Below, in pieces: positions 1 through 8,910 of a DNA stretch of 64,000 nucleotides. Every line of letters starts with the position of its first letter. Positions within the stretch are counted from its first letter, which is position 1. The stretch is from Microglena sp. YARC. Lineage: Eukaryota; Chlorophyta; Chlorophyceae; Chlamydomonadales; Chlamydomonadaceae. Made by a program: the position numbers and the translations under genes. The notes beneath the pieces were generated by a model that was not told the DNA's origin, ran no database searches, and saw only the letters and a list, made by a program, of their open reading frames with translations. The stretch is from the NCBI GenBank assembly GCA_022414725.1, contig CM039462.1, positions 56,538,926 to 56,602,925 on the forward strand, in the 5' to 3' direction.

Positions 1-1070
1 TGTTGGTGGTAGTGGTGGTGGTGGTGTGTGGGGGGGAGGCGTGACAAACTGGATGAGTACTGCTTCGCCTAATGCATGGCCTAGCAGTTCCTCGGACCAG
101 TCGGCTAGCTTGCAGGCCTGGGGTAGGTGGGTAGGGAGGGTGGGAGGTGGATGGGGTGGAAAGGTGAGAGTGGTGTGCGGGTGGGTGGGTGGGTGGGGTG
201 GGGTGGGGGTGGGGTGTGGGGTGGGGTGGTGGGTAGGGTGGGTGGAAGGTGACTAGTGGTGGTGGTGGTGGTGTGTGTGTGCGGTGTATGTGTGCGTGTG
301 TGCGTGTGTGTGTGTGTGTGCGGTGGTGGTGTGTGTGTGTGGGGGGGGGGGGGGGGGGGGGGGTATTTGGTTTGAGTTGGTGGAGGATCTCTTCTCTTAT
401 ACGAAATACTCTGGCAGTTACTCGGACCAGTCAGCTAGCTTGCAGGCCCTGGGGTAGGTGGGTAGGTATTTGAGTGAGTGAGTGTGTGTGTGTGTGTGTG
501 AGTGTGTGAGTTTGGGGGGGGGGGGGGGCGGGGGGGGTATTTGTTTGAGATGGTTGAGGATCTCTTCTCTTTTAAGGGGTGTGTGGGTGCGTGTGTGTGA
601 GAGGGGGTTGGAAGGTGGATAGGTGGGTGGTGAAGAGGGGTGTGTGTGTGGGGGGGGGGGATAGGGGGGGGAAGGTGGGTAGGGGGGGGGGGTGAAGAGG
701 GGTGTGTGGGTGCGTGTGTGTGGGAGAGGGGGGTGGAAGGTGGGTAGGTGGGTGGTGAAGAGGGGTGTGTGGGTGCGTGTGTTGGAGAGGGGGGTGGAAG
801 GTGGGTAGGTGGGTGGTGAAGGGGTGTGTGTGTATGCGAGGGATGGGTAGGTGGCTGGGTGATTTGGTTTTAGTTGGTTTGGTTTGTCAACTTCGTCTAA
901 TGCATGGCCCAGCATTTCCTCGGACCAGTCATCTTTCTTGCAGCCATGGGTCGTGTGTGTGTGTGGTGTGTGTGGGGGGGGAGATGTGATGTGTGTGAGT
1001 GTGACAGTGTGTGTGTGTGAGTGTGGTGTGGTGGTGGTTGTGGTGGTGGTTGGGTGGGGGGTGGCAAGAC
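1..1070. repeat. GT/G-rich microsatellite intron with embedded exon copies
   Basis: Plus strand is (GT)n, (GGGT)n and long G runs (for example 341-363 and 513-536), with a repeated unit of GTGGGTGCGTGTGTG and GAAGGTGGGTAGG between 570 and 840. On the minus strand, the sense of the cyclase gene, this is CA-rich sequence running towards an acceptor. Short protein-like islands at 419-460, 373-395 (EEILHQLK), 541-575 (REEILNHLK) and 918-960 are degraded copies of the neighbouring exon, not independent genes. Confidence 0.8.
72..117 (-). CDS. Cyclase domain-2 exon ([11 protein letters not shown])
   Basis: After an acceptor ending CCCCAG, the minus strand reads [19 protein letters not shown] in phase 0, continuing from HTIQ at 1075. 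In class III cyclases this place, after the AVF..PxxAIRW helix, typically holds a D-W-x-E-x-L-x-x-H segment. The downstream donor is unclear, so the exon may extend a little below 72. Two decayed copies lie in the intron at about 419-460 and 918-960. The latter reads [16 protein letters not shown] but lacks an AG directly before it, so this copy is the best candidate for the used exon. Confidence 0.42.
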
Positions 1071-2475
1071 TCACCTGTATTGTGTGCAGTGACCAGCGGA
1101 TGGCTGACAAGGGCTCTGGGAAGACAGCTAGCAACAAGCCATCTAGAGTGGCTTCTGCGAGGTAGCCGCCGTACTTCATTAGCTCATGCTGTACAGTTTG
1201 GAAATGGTGTACACCGTTAGCTTAAGCTGTACAGCTTGGTAATGGTGTACTTCATGAGCTGAAGCTGTACAGCTTGGCAATTGTGTACTTCATGAGCTGA
1301 AGCTGTACAGCTTGGTAATGGTGTACTTCATGAGCTGAAGCTGTACAGCTTGGTAATGGTGTACTTCATGAGCTGAAGCTGTACAGCTTGGCAATTGTGT
1401 ACTTCATGAGCTGAAGCTGTACAGCTTGGTAATGGTGTACTTCATGGGCTGAAGCTGTACAGCTTGGTAATGGTGTACTTCATGAGCTGAAGCTGTACAG
1501 CTTGGTAATGGTGTACTTCATGAGCTGAAGCTGTACAGCTTGGTAATGGTGTACTTCATGAGCTGAAGCTGTACAGCTTGGCAATTGTGTACTTCATGAG
1601 CTGAAGCTGTACAGCTTGGTAATGGTGTACTTCATGAGCTGAAGCTGTAAAGCTTGGTAATGGTGTACTTCATGAGCTGAAGCTGTACAGCTTGGTAATG
1701 GTGTACTTCACGAGCTGAAGCTGTACAGCTTGGTAATGGTGTACTTCATGAGCTGAAGCTGTACAGCTTGGTAATGGTGTACTTCATGAGCTGAAGCTGT
1801 ACAGCTTGGTAATGGTGTACTTCATGAGCTGAAGCTGTACAGCTTGGTAATGGTGTACTTCATGAGCTGAAGCTGTACAGCTTGGTAATGGTGTACTTCA
1901 TGAGCTGAAGCTGTACAGCTTGGTAATGGTGTACTTCATGAGCTGAAGCTGCACAGCTTGGTAATGGTACACTTCTTGAGCTGAAGCTGTACAGCTTGGT
2001 AATGGTGTACTTCACGAGCTGAAGCTGTACAGCTTGGCAATTGTGTAGTCATGAGCTGAAGCTTCGAAGTTTAACAATTGATCATTGTACTTACTTATCT
2101 CATGCTGCACACTTTTAAAATTGTGTACATCGTGAGCTGAAGCTGTACAGCTTGGCAATTGTGTACTTCATGAGCGCAAGCTGTACAGCTATAAAACATA
2201 TCATTGTACTTCATAAAATCATGCATCCACCCACCCACCCACAGATGTACTGCACCTACGCAGTTTGATGGTACACCCAAAGTGCGTCCTCAATAATGTG
2301 GTGTGGTAAGCTGTCTGCCCCCACCGCCCCCCCCCCCACCCCACCCCACCCCACCCCCCCACACACACACACACCATTACCACACACACGCACACACACA
2401 CAGATGTACTGCACCTGCGCAGTTTGATGGTACACCCAAAGTGCGTCCTCGAATAATGTTGGTGTGGTAAGCTGT

Positions 2476-2515
<40 letters not shown>

Positions 2516-4807
2516 ACACACACACCATTACCACACACACACACACGCACACACACACACAGATGTACTGCACCTGCGCAGTTTTGATGGTACACCCAAA
2601 GTGCCGTCCTCGATGATGTGGTGTGGTAAGCTGTCTGCCCCCCCCGCCCACCCCCCACCCCCACCCCCTCCCCCCCCCCCCCCCCCCACCCCCCACACAC
2701 ACAACCATTACCACACACACACGCACACACACACACAGATGTACTGCACCTGCGCAGTTTGATGGTACACCCAAAGTGCGTCCTCGATGATGTCCGGAGG
2801 TAAGCTGTCTGCCCCCACCGCCTTCATGAACACTATGGCGGCCTGACCATAGGGGGCCTCAAGGAAGCTAGGGCTTGCAGCGTCAAGGGTCTTGGGGGGT
2901 CCCAAAAAGGCGCAGCGGTGGACAAGATGGGGGGACATGGCCTAAAGTGGGTGTGGTGGTTGAGGGTGGTTGGGGGGGTTAGGGGGGGTTGGGGGGTCCT
3001 AGGAAGGCGCAGCGGTGGACAAGATGGGCGGACATGGCCTAAAAGTGGTGTGTGTGGTTGAGGGTGGTTGGGGGGGTTAGGGGTGGTTGGGTGTCTTAGG
3101 CAGACGCAGTGGTCGACGATATGGGGGCCATGGCCTAAAGTGGGGGTGGGCGTGGGGGTTGGGGGAGGTTGGGTGGTTTTGGGGGTTAAGGAAGACGCAA
3201 TGGTGGACGAGATGGGGGGGCCATGGCCAAACGTGGGGATGGGGGTGGTGGTTGGGGGGGGTTAGGGTGGTTGGGGGGTCTTCGGAAGACACAGTGGTGG
3301 ACAAGATGAGGGGCCGATGGCCTGAAGTGGGGTGGGGGTTGGGTTGGTTTTAGGGGTGGTTGGGCTCGGTTGGGGGTCCAATGAAGGCGCAGCGGTGGAC
3401 AAGATGGGGGGCCATGGCCTAAAGTGGGGGCTGGGGTGGGAGTGGGGTGGGGTGGGGGTGTTGGTGGTGATGGTGGTTCTGCACACATTTCAAGAATAAC
3501 CAGCTTACACACACACACATACCTGGTACAGGTTCACATACTATGTGGCTTCCTTTTTCAGCTTGTGGGCGCCCATACATTGAATAATAGACTTGAAATC
3601 ACTCCTCCCTACCCACCCACTCACACCCACACAACTACCAAGCACTACCAGCACACACACCTTGTACAGGTTCACATACTATGTGGCATTCGGTTTTGGC
3701 GGAGCCCCCCCTTCTGGGGGGCGGGAGCCCCCAGTGTTACCCATTTGTCCGTTCGTCCATCCATCCATCCATCCATCCATCCATCCATCCGTCTGACCGT
3801 GATGAAGCCCCGACACGTCAGCCAACGGTCTCGTAACTAACTCGCTTCCGTCGCCACCTGTCGCTCCCTCGCGATCACTCTCCGCCATTTTTTAGCGTCG
3901 CAGGCGACGCTGCATATAACTTATCAGCTTGTGGGCGCCCATACAACCTGTAACAGCCTCAAAATCACTCCCCCCACACCCCCACCACCCCCACCCACAC
4001 GACTTCAGGTGTAACCAGCACACACACACAAGCACACAACTATCAAGCACGAACAGCTTACACACACACACACACACCTGGTACATGTTCACATACTCAG
4101 CTGCATCCGTGCTTAGCTTGTGGGCGCCCATACAACCAGTAACAGCCTAAAACCTGCAACAGTCTCGAAATCACTCCCCCCCACCCCCACCCACCCACCC
4201 ACCCACACAACTGCAGGCATAACCAGCACACACCCCCACCCACGCAACTATCAAGCACGGACAGCTTACACACACACACATACCTGGTACAGGTTCACAT
4301 ACTCAGTTGCATCCGTGCTCAGCTTGTGGGCGCCCATACAACCAATAACAGCCTCGAAATCGGAGCCAGCGATGGGCAGAATGTCTTTGGTTGATTCATC
4401 CAACAGAACCATGGCACCCTGGGTGGCTTCCTCCACCAGCTTGGCCGCAGCAAGGGTTCCGCCTGTGTGTGTGTATTTGGGGGTTGGGTTGGGTCAGGGT
4501 GTGTGTTGGGTGGATCTCGATGTGCTTGTATATATATGTGTGTGTATGCACCCTGTGTGGCCTCCTCCACCAGCTTGGCCGCAGCAAGGGTTCCGCCTGT
4601 GGTGTGTTGTGTGTGTGTGGTGTGTGTGTGTGTGTGTGTGTGTGGGGGGGGGGGGTATCTAGATGTGTGTGCGTGAGTATGTATATGTGTGTATGTATGT
4701 GTGTATGTATGTATGTATTTATGTGTGTGTGTGTGTGTGTGAGTGTTTGGGGGGAGGGGGGTCTCTATGTGTGTGCGTATGTGTGTATGTGTGTGTATGT
4801 TTATGTA

Positions 4808-4865
<58 letters not shown>

Positions 4866-7800
4866 GATCTAGATGTGTGTGTGCGTATGTGTGTGTATGT
4901 GTGTGTGGGTATATGGGTGTATGTGTGTGGGTGGGTAGGTGCATATGTGTGTATGTATGTGTGTGCGTGTGCGTATGTGTATGTGTATATGTGTATGTGT
5001 GTGCATATGTGTATGTGTGTATGTGCATATGTGTGTATGTAGGTGTTTATGTGTGTGCATATGTGTGTGTGTATGTGCACATGTGTGTGTATGTGTGTGT
5101 ATGTCCCCTGGGTGGCCTCCTCCACGAGCTTGGTTGCAGCAAGCGTTCCGCCTGTGTGTATGTGTGCGTGTGTGTGTATATGTGTGTATGTATGTGTGTC
5201 TATGTGTGCATATGTGTGTGTGTATGCGTGTGTATGTGTGTGTGTGTGTGCATGTGTGTCTGTGTGTGTGTATGTAGGTATGTGTGTGTGTGTGTTAGTG
5301 TCTTGTGTGTATGTGTGTGTATGTATGTGTATGTATGTGTGCATGTGTGTGGATGTGTGTATACGTGTGTATGTATGTGTGTGTATGTGTATGTATGTGT
5401 GCATGTGTGTGTGTGTATATGTGTGCCTGTGTGTGTGTATGTGTGTATGTGTGTGTGTGTTAGTGTCTTGTGTGTATGAGTGTGTATGTATGTGCATGTA
5501 TGGGTGCATGTGTGTGTATGTGTGTATACGTGTGTATGTATGTGTGTGTATGTGTGTGTATGTGTGTATATGCGTGTATGTATGTATGTGTATGTATGTG
5601 TACATGTGTGTGTATGTGTGTGTATGTGTGTATATGTGTGTCTGTGTGTGTGTATGTAGGTATGTGTGTGTATGTATGTGTATGTATGTGTGCATGTGTG
5701 TGTATGTGTGTATACGTGTGTATGTATGTGTGTGTATGTGTATGTATGTGTGTATATGTGTGTGTGTATGTATGTGTATGTATGTGTGCATGTGTGTGTA
5801 TGTGTGTATATGTGTGTATGTATGTGTGTGTATGTGTGTATGTGTGTGTATGTATGTGTGGGTATGTGTGCATGTGTGTGTATGTGTGTATATGTGTGTA
5901 TGTGTGTGTATGTATGTATGTGTGTGTGCGTGTGTCTGGGGGGTGTCATTATTTGTGTGTGTTCTAATTATATTACATACCTGATATGATTACTATACCT
6001 CATCATTATAATAATATATACTACTACTTTGTATGCAAGTGCTACAAACACAATTGGACTGTGTATATGTGCATCTCATACTATGTTATAATAAATAGTA
6101 ATATTAAACGTGATCAAATATTAATTACACGATAATACTATTTACAATTGAAGGGTTCTGAATATAAAAAAAAATGATATATCTCCATAGGTGCCTAAGT
6201 CCAAAAACGCCCTAAGTTGGTACAAGATTGTGGTTCAGAGCCGTACAGGCCCCAAAATGCTCGGAATCGAATTCTGTCTGGCCCACCTTTCGCACAATTG
6301 TGTCAGCTACGCGCACATGTATTTCCGGTCCGCATCCGCATGCGGTGGCGAGCAGCCTTGTACGGAAGGCCGTTGGCAGTACATCAGATGCGCAATAAAT
6401 TGTGGTACAAATCCAGAGTGCGCCAGACACGAGGCCGCGCGAGCTATTCCGAATCATGTTACCGCGGGAAGAAAGGCTTATCAAACCCCTACCACAAGGT
6501 CAGAGGATGCGCTTCAACCTTGGCCTCAGAATTTACTGATAGCAGTACAACTCGAAAATTCACCTGATCACCTCCCAATCCCACCTCCCAACTTGAGATT
6601 TCACCCCCCTTTCCCAAATCAAAAACTAACTTCAGATGTGGATGTTTGAAACTAAGTTATAAAAAAAGTTGTTTTTTTAATATGTTTTAACAATTTCAAA
6701 TTAAAAAAAAAAAGTTATTCTTCGTGCTACGAAGCAAAGCTAAGACTTCAAATGAAACAATTCAGCTTGTGCAGCGTTGTACCACACTTAGGGCACCCAC
6801 AATATGTGAAGAATCAGTATTTTTAGGGTCCATATTCACCCGTACTGCCCATTTACTGCCATCCAAAACCTGATGTAACAAGGACTTATGCGGAAAGATG
6901 TGCACAATAGGGCTACCTACTTTTATTTTACGAAAACTTGTTTTTGATAGCGATAGGCTCCGTTCCACTTCTACATAAAATCCGCACCGACTTGGGGAGC
7001 CCCATAGTGGAAACAATCACATATTTTGCTTTGCCTGCTTCCCACAACCTGAGAGAACCCAACTCTGAGTATTTATATGTTGAACTGATGTGGTTACTTA
7101 TTAGCAGAAAACGTTTCTTTGGACTTGAGGTAGAAGGTGAAAACCATCCGTACCACTCAAGGTCGGACTTAGGCACTAATGGAGATAATGTAATACAATT
7201 TGATGTATGTGAATACAATGTAATACAATACAACGTAATACAATTTAATGCATGTGAATATAATATAATGTAATACAATTTAATGTATGTGAATATAATA
7301 TAATGTAATACAATTTGATTTTTGTGAATACAATATAATGTAATACAATTTAATGTATGTGAATATAATATAATGTAATACAATTTGATTTTTGTGAATA
7401 CAATACAATGTAATTTAATTTGATGTATGTGAATATAATGTAATACAATTTGACATGCTTGTGTTTCGGGTCCTACACATCTTGCGCACAACTCATCATT
7501 AAAAACACCCAATCAGGGTACTTCCAAGCGCGCGCTTTTGCGCGCTGGCGCGCTGCCTTTTTGAGCCTCACTGCGCGCTTTGCGCAGTTTTTTGCACCCC
7601 CCTGTGGGCGCAGCAAGCATTTTTTGCGCTTTTTGCACTGAAATGCGCACCTTTATTTTTCAGGTGCGCTAAAGCGCTGGCCAATTTGGTCAATGGAAGT
7701 ATGATACCCTGCACCCAATATCTTTTAACATAATAATTTTACTCATAATTTGCTACTATTTAAAATTCAAGGGTGCTGAATACAATGTACTGCAATCTAA

Positions 7801-8205
7801 TACAATTTCACATAATGCAAAATATAATGCAAAATATAATTCAATGTTATACAATTTGATACACGTGAATATAATTTAATTTAATACAATATAATGCAAT
7901 ATAATGCAAATTAACTTGCCTGTCTATCTGCACAACATCTGATGCATCCACCACCCCGGCATAGCAATTAAAAACAATATCTTATAACTATTATTATACT
8001 ATTTACAATTTTAGGTTCTATTTACAATTTAAGGAAGGTGCTGAATGTAATTGAACACAATGGATCATAATGTCATATACTTGTACTTGCCTTTGTATCT
8101 GGTCCTTCCCTTCTTACGCACAATATCTGACGAGTTCACCACACCGGCATGAATTCCCATTCACACGAAAGCCCTTGAATAGTAGAACAACACCGGGGCC
8201 AGGCC
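72..8205 (-). CDS. Class III nucleotide cyclase-like gene (multi-exon, partial)
   Basis: Gene model joined by eye from minus-strand exons. In protein order: 8091-8205 (core, GIHAGVV..GRTRYKG), a decayed block near 6380-6475 (possible NRAA-like part), 4284-4462 (domain C-terminus ending [18 protein letters not shown]), 2750-2941 (start of a second domain, [14 protein letters not shown]), 1075-1188 ([17 protein letters not shown]) and about 72-117 ([11 protein letters not shown]). The order and motifs fit class III adenylyl/guanylyl cyclase homology domains, which make cAMP or cGMP from ATP or GTP, and the two-domain layout is common in green-algal cyclases. The joins 4284/2941, 2750/1188 and 1075/117 are all phase 0 with AG and GT signals. 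The first metal-binding Asp of domain two (FxDxxG) is Lys here (FMKAVG), while the second Asp (LDG) is kept, so this domain may be inactive or need a partner. Both gene ends are missing. The family call rests on motif recall, not a search. Confidence 0.5.
1075..1188 (-). CDS. Cyclase domain-2 exon ([17 protein letters not shown])
   Basis: Exon of exactly 38 codons, phase 0 at both ends: acceptor TGTACAG before [13 protein letters not shown], donor CAG|GTGAGT after RWSLHTIQ. It follows YHQTAQ of the exon ending at 2750, giving [19 protein letters not shown], the usual approach of a class III cyclase domain to its second metal Asp (here LDG) and the strand LLLAVF, then the PEPLSAIRW helix. The ATG at 1179 is an internal Met and need not be a start. 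Confidence is high that this is an exon and moderate that the family is right. Confidence 0.65.
1189..2200. repeat. 38-bp tandem array of a splice-acceptor edge (~26 copies)
   Basis: Uniform 38-bp unit (plus strand CTTCATGAGCTGAAGCTG, then TACAGCTTGGTAATGGTGTA), about 26 copies with few substitutions, such as GGTAATG/GCAATTG alternation, decaying after 2040. Read on the minus strand the unit holds TGTACAG followed by AGCTCATGAAGTAC. This matches the acceptor and first codons of the adjacent exon (TGTACAG|CATGAGCTAATGAAGTAC at 1172-1195). The array therefore looks like repeated copying of that exon's 5' edge into the intron. Confidence 0.93.
2201..2749 (-). repeat. Three tandem copies of cyclase exon 3' edge with CA/C runs
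   Basis: Copies at about 2240-2330, 2400-2480 and 2560-2640 repeat the end of the exon finishing at 2750. On the minus strand they read [18 protein letters not shown] or close variants, followed each time by the donor context CAG|GTGCAGTACATC, then (GT)n and G runs (plus strand CA and C, including a C run of about 35 at 2479-2515). They are donor-edge duplications inside the intron, and the open frames through them are fused microsatellite. Confidence 0.82.
2750..2941 (-). CDS. Cyclase domain-2 N-terminal exon ([11 protein letters not shown])
   Basis: Exon of exactly 64 codons, phase 0 to phase 0: acceptor CACTTTAG|GCCATG, donor GCGCAG|GTGCAG. It reads [16 protein letters not shown], then [21 protein letters not shown] and [14 protein letters not shown]. 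This is the linker and first strand-helix of a class III cyclase homology domain: a hydrophobic strand, then FxDxxGFTxL in canonical members. Here the metal-ligand Asp is Lys (FMKAVG). It follows the exon ending NLYQ at 4284, which fits a domain-linker-domain order. Confidence 0.68.
2942..3440 (-). repeat. About five extra tandem copies of a cyclase exon 5' edge
   Basis: Period near 90-100 bp. Each copy carries, on the minus strand, TTTAGGCCATG followed by codons like PPHLVHRC (near 3010, 3105, 3200, 3295 and 3395 in addition to the true exon edge at 2941), then a G/GT-rich spacer (plus strand GGTTGGGGGGGTTAGG). The spacer is the polypyrimidine/CA side of an acceptor in the sense of transcription. 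The copies end after about 15 codons, so only the acceptor edge is amplified and not the whole exon. Confidence 0.8.
3500..4283 (-). repeat. Decayed copies of cyclase C-terminal exon 3' edge
   Basis: At least three copies of the end of the exon 4284-4462 lie downstream of its donor: about 4076-4165 ([22 protein letters not shown]), 3925-3985 ([15 protein letters not shown]) and 3520-3610, plus a remnant at 3660-3690. Each is separated by CA-rich plus-strand DNA, that is (GT)n in gene sense after the donor. A family-D short repeat (3693-3920) interrupts the last two. Confidence 0.78.
3693..3920 (+). repeat. Short dispersed repeat D, copy 1
   Basis: Begins TTTTGGCGGAGCCCC, has an internal hairpin of GGCGGAGCCCCCC with GGGGGGCGGGAGCC, a (CCAT)n insertion at 3758-3791, the block CACGTCAGCCAACGGTCTCG and ends with the small palindrome GCGTCGCAGGCGACGC. 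The same order recurs at 44960-45168 and, inverted, at 49412-49619, 55891-56144 and 56722-56933. No clear terminal inverted repeat or target duplication was seen; it could be a MITE or an unusual SINE. Confidence 0.75.
4284..4462 (-). CDS. Cyclase domain-1 C-terminal exon ([20 protein letters not shown])
   Basis: 179-nt exon between acceptor CACACACAG and donor CAG|GTATGTGTG. It starts in the middle of a codon and ends on a codon boundary. It encodes [16 protein letters not shown], then [16 protein letters not shown] and [18 protein letters not shown]. This fits the end of a class III cyclase homology domain, where GGQxLxSExT is followed by a hydrophobic strand and LGxHxLKGxxExxxLYQ. It is the largest intact cyclase exon in the window and is flanked on both sides by copies of its own edges. 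Confidence 0.68.
4465..5940. repeat. (GT)n/(GTAT)n microsatellite intron with two exon-edge copies
   Basis: Nearly pure plus-strand GT, GTAT and GTGC repeats with G runs at 4647-4657, 4751-4760 and 4850-4866. On the minus strand this is (CA)n leading to the acceptor at 4463. Two islands, 4550-4594 and 5105-5154, are copies of the first 16 codons of the adjacent exon ([16 protein letters not shown] and [16 protein letters not shown]), each again preceded by CACACAG on the minus strand. The long T/H- and C/V-rich open frames here are repeat translations. Confidence 0.9.
5941..6379. other. AT-rich spacer, then unassigned sequence
   Basis: 5941-6190 is AT-rich with no recognisable gene or repeat. 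6191-6379 is more complex and open in several frames on both strands, but I recognise no family in it. It lies between two cyclase exons and is probably intron, possibly with decayed coding sequence. Confidence 0.4.
6380..6475 (-). pseudogene. Possible decayed cyclase NRAA segment
   Basis: On the minus strand YRGNMI is followed, after a one-base frame change, by [13 protein letters not shown]. Class III cyclases have YxGxxVNxAARxAxxAxxGQ at exactly this point, between the GIHAG core (8091-8205) and the GGTLAAAK exon (4462). Position and partial motif agree, but the frame is broken and no clean AG/GT pair flanks it. Either a mutated exon, a copy of an exon not seen, or chance. Confidence 0.33.
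6480..6760. other. AT-rich spacer
   Basis: A- and T-runs around 6660-6712, and the short inverted repeat TTCGTGCTACGAA at 6721-6733. No gene seen. Confidence 0.4.
6762..7195 (-). pseudogene. Frameshifted coding-like block, unidentified
   Basis: Two minus-strand frames abut. One (about 7195-6928) reads [16 protein letters not shown] and [17 protein letters not shown]; the other (up to 6762) reads [17 protein letters not shown] and [17 protein letters not shown] before a stop. Codon balance looks protein-like and unlike the neighbouring AT repeats. The frames would join with one or two indels near 6940-7010. I recognise no family. Could be a decayed exon of the surrounding minus-strand gene or of a captured sequence. 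Confidence 0.28.
7180..7460. repeat. AT-rich minisatellite (TAATACAATTTAATGTATGTGAATA)
   Basis: Six to seven imperfect copies alternating AATACAATTTGATGTATGTG and AATATAATATAATG, about 50-60 bp per higher-order unit. Short AT-rich relatives continue at 7780-7910. Confidence 0.85.
7455..8090 (-). repeat. Decayed donor-edge copies of cyclase core exon in AT-rich DNA
   Basis: Downstream of the exon 8091-8205 the minus strand carries two degenerate copies of its end: about 7907-7962 ([12 protein letters not shown], followed by GCAAGT like the true exon) and about 7452-7500 (a poorer match). They are embedded in AT-rich tracts with AATACAATG repeats. This repeats the donor-edge duplication seen at other introns. 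Confidence 0.5.
7505..7690. other. GCGC-rich palindromic block
   Basis: Dense short inverted repeats of GCGC, for example GCGCGCTTTTGCGCGC at 7530-7545 and CTGCGCGCTTTGCGCAG at 7572-7588, inside AT-rich DNA. This could form hairpins. No ORF or known element is recognised. Confidence 0.45.
8091..8205 (-). CDS. Cyclase domain-1 core exon (GIHAGVV, possible frameshift)
   Basis: Acceptor CCACCATTCAG|GGCC. First frame [14 protein letters not shown], then a one-base shift into [16 protein letters not shown] and GRTRYKG. Class III cyclases have LFRGLRxxxGIHxGxV, then RxxYxG, so the two halves belong together and the extra base near 8153-8158 is a mutation or assembly error. The exon seems to end AAAG|GCAAGT, a GC donor. 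A relative at 7907-7962 has the same GCAAGT. Confidence 0.55.
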
Positions 8206-8318
8206 CTGAATGGTGGTGGATATGGTGGGTGGTGTGTGGGGTGGTGTGTGGTGTGTGGGGGATGCACCAGATACAATTCCAGTAGCATAAGGCTACACGC
8301 AAGTATGTGAAGCTTATC

Positions 8319-8349
<31 letters not shown>

Positions 8350-8910
8350 GCCCCCCCCCCCCCCCCCCCAACACACACACACACACCCTTCCCCCACCAA
8401 CAACCCACAAACACCAACTGAACCTGATAAGGGCTTGCACTGGGATGTGCTGAACTTGTGCACAGTCATGTGGTGTGTGTATGTGTGTGCATGTGTGTGC
8501 ATGTGTATGTATGTGTGTGCATGTGCATATGTGTGTATGTTTGTGTATGTGCATATTTGTGTACATGTGTGTGCTTATATCTTCGTGTGTGTGCATGTGT
8601 GTTTGTGTGTGTATGTGTGTATGTGTATGAGTATGTGTGTGTATGTGTATGTGTGTATATGTACGTGTGTGTGTATGTGTGTGCATGTGTGCATGCATAT
8701 ATGTGTATGTGTGTGTGCATGTGTGTATGTGTGTGTTATGTGTGTATGTATGTGTGTGTATGTATGTATATGTGTGTGTGTTTGTGTATGTGTGATGATT
8801 ACCCAACTACAGCTTGCACTGAGATATAATACACTTGGGCACAGTCATGTGGTCCACAATTTTGGGTGGTGTCGTTTAATGAACCCCTATGGCACACTTA
8901 TTCACCCTTA
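8206..8910. repeat. C-run and GT microsatellite with duplicated 40-bp island
   Basis: 8318-8370 is nearly pure C. 8466-8795 is (GT)n/(GTAT)n. A 40-bp island occurs twice in the same orientation, at 8425-8468 and 8807-8850 (CAGTCATGTGGT and GCTTGCACTGxGATxT in common). On the minus strand both read HMTV(H/P)K..SQCK. This again looks like a copied exon edge, though the parent exon is not identified. Confidence 0.6.

Noticed and set aside
418..1179. One 253-codon minus-strand protein starting at 1179
   Set aside because: It reads through the GTGAGT donor at 1074 and the CA-rich intron; only 1179-1075 and short edge copies are exon-like.
4319..5984. Very long H/T-rich and V/C-rich open frames on both strands
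   Set aside because: Translations of (GT)n/(CA)n; they run through splice sites, and all frames are equally open.
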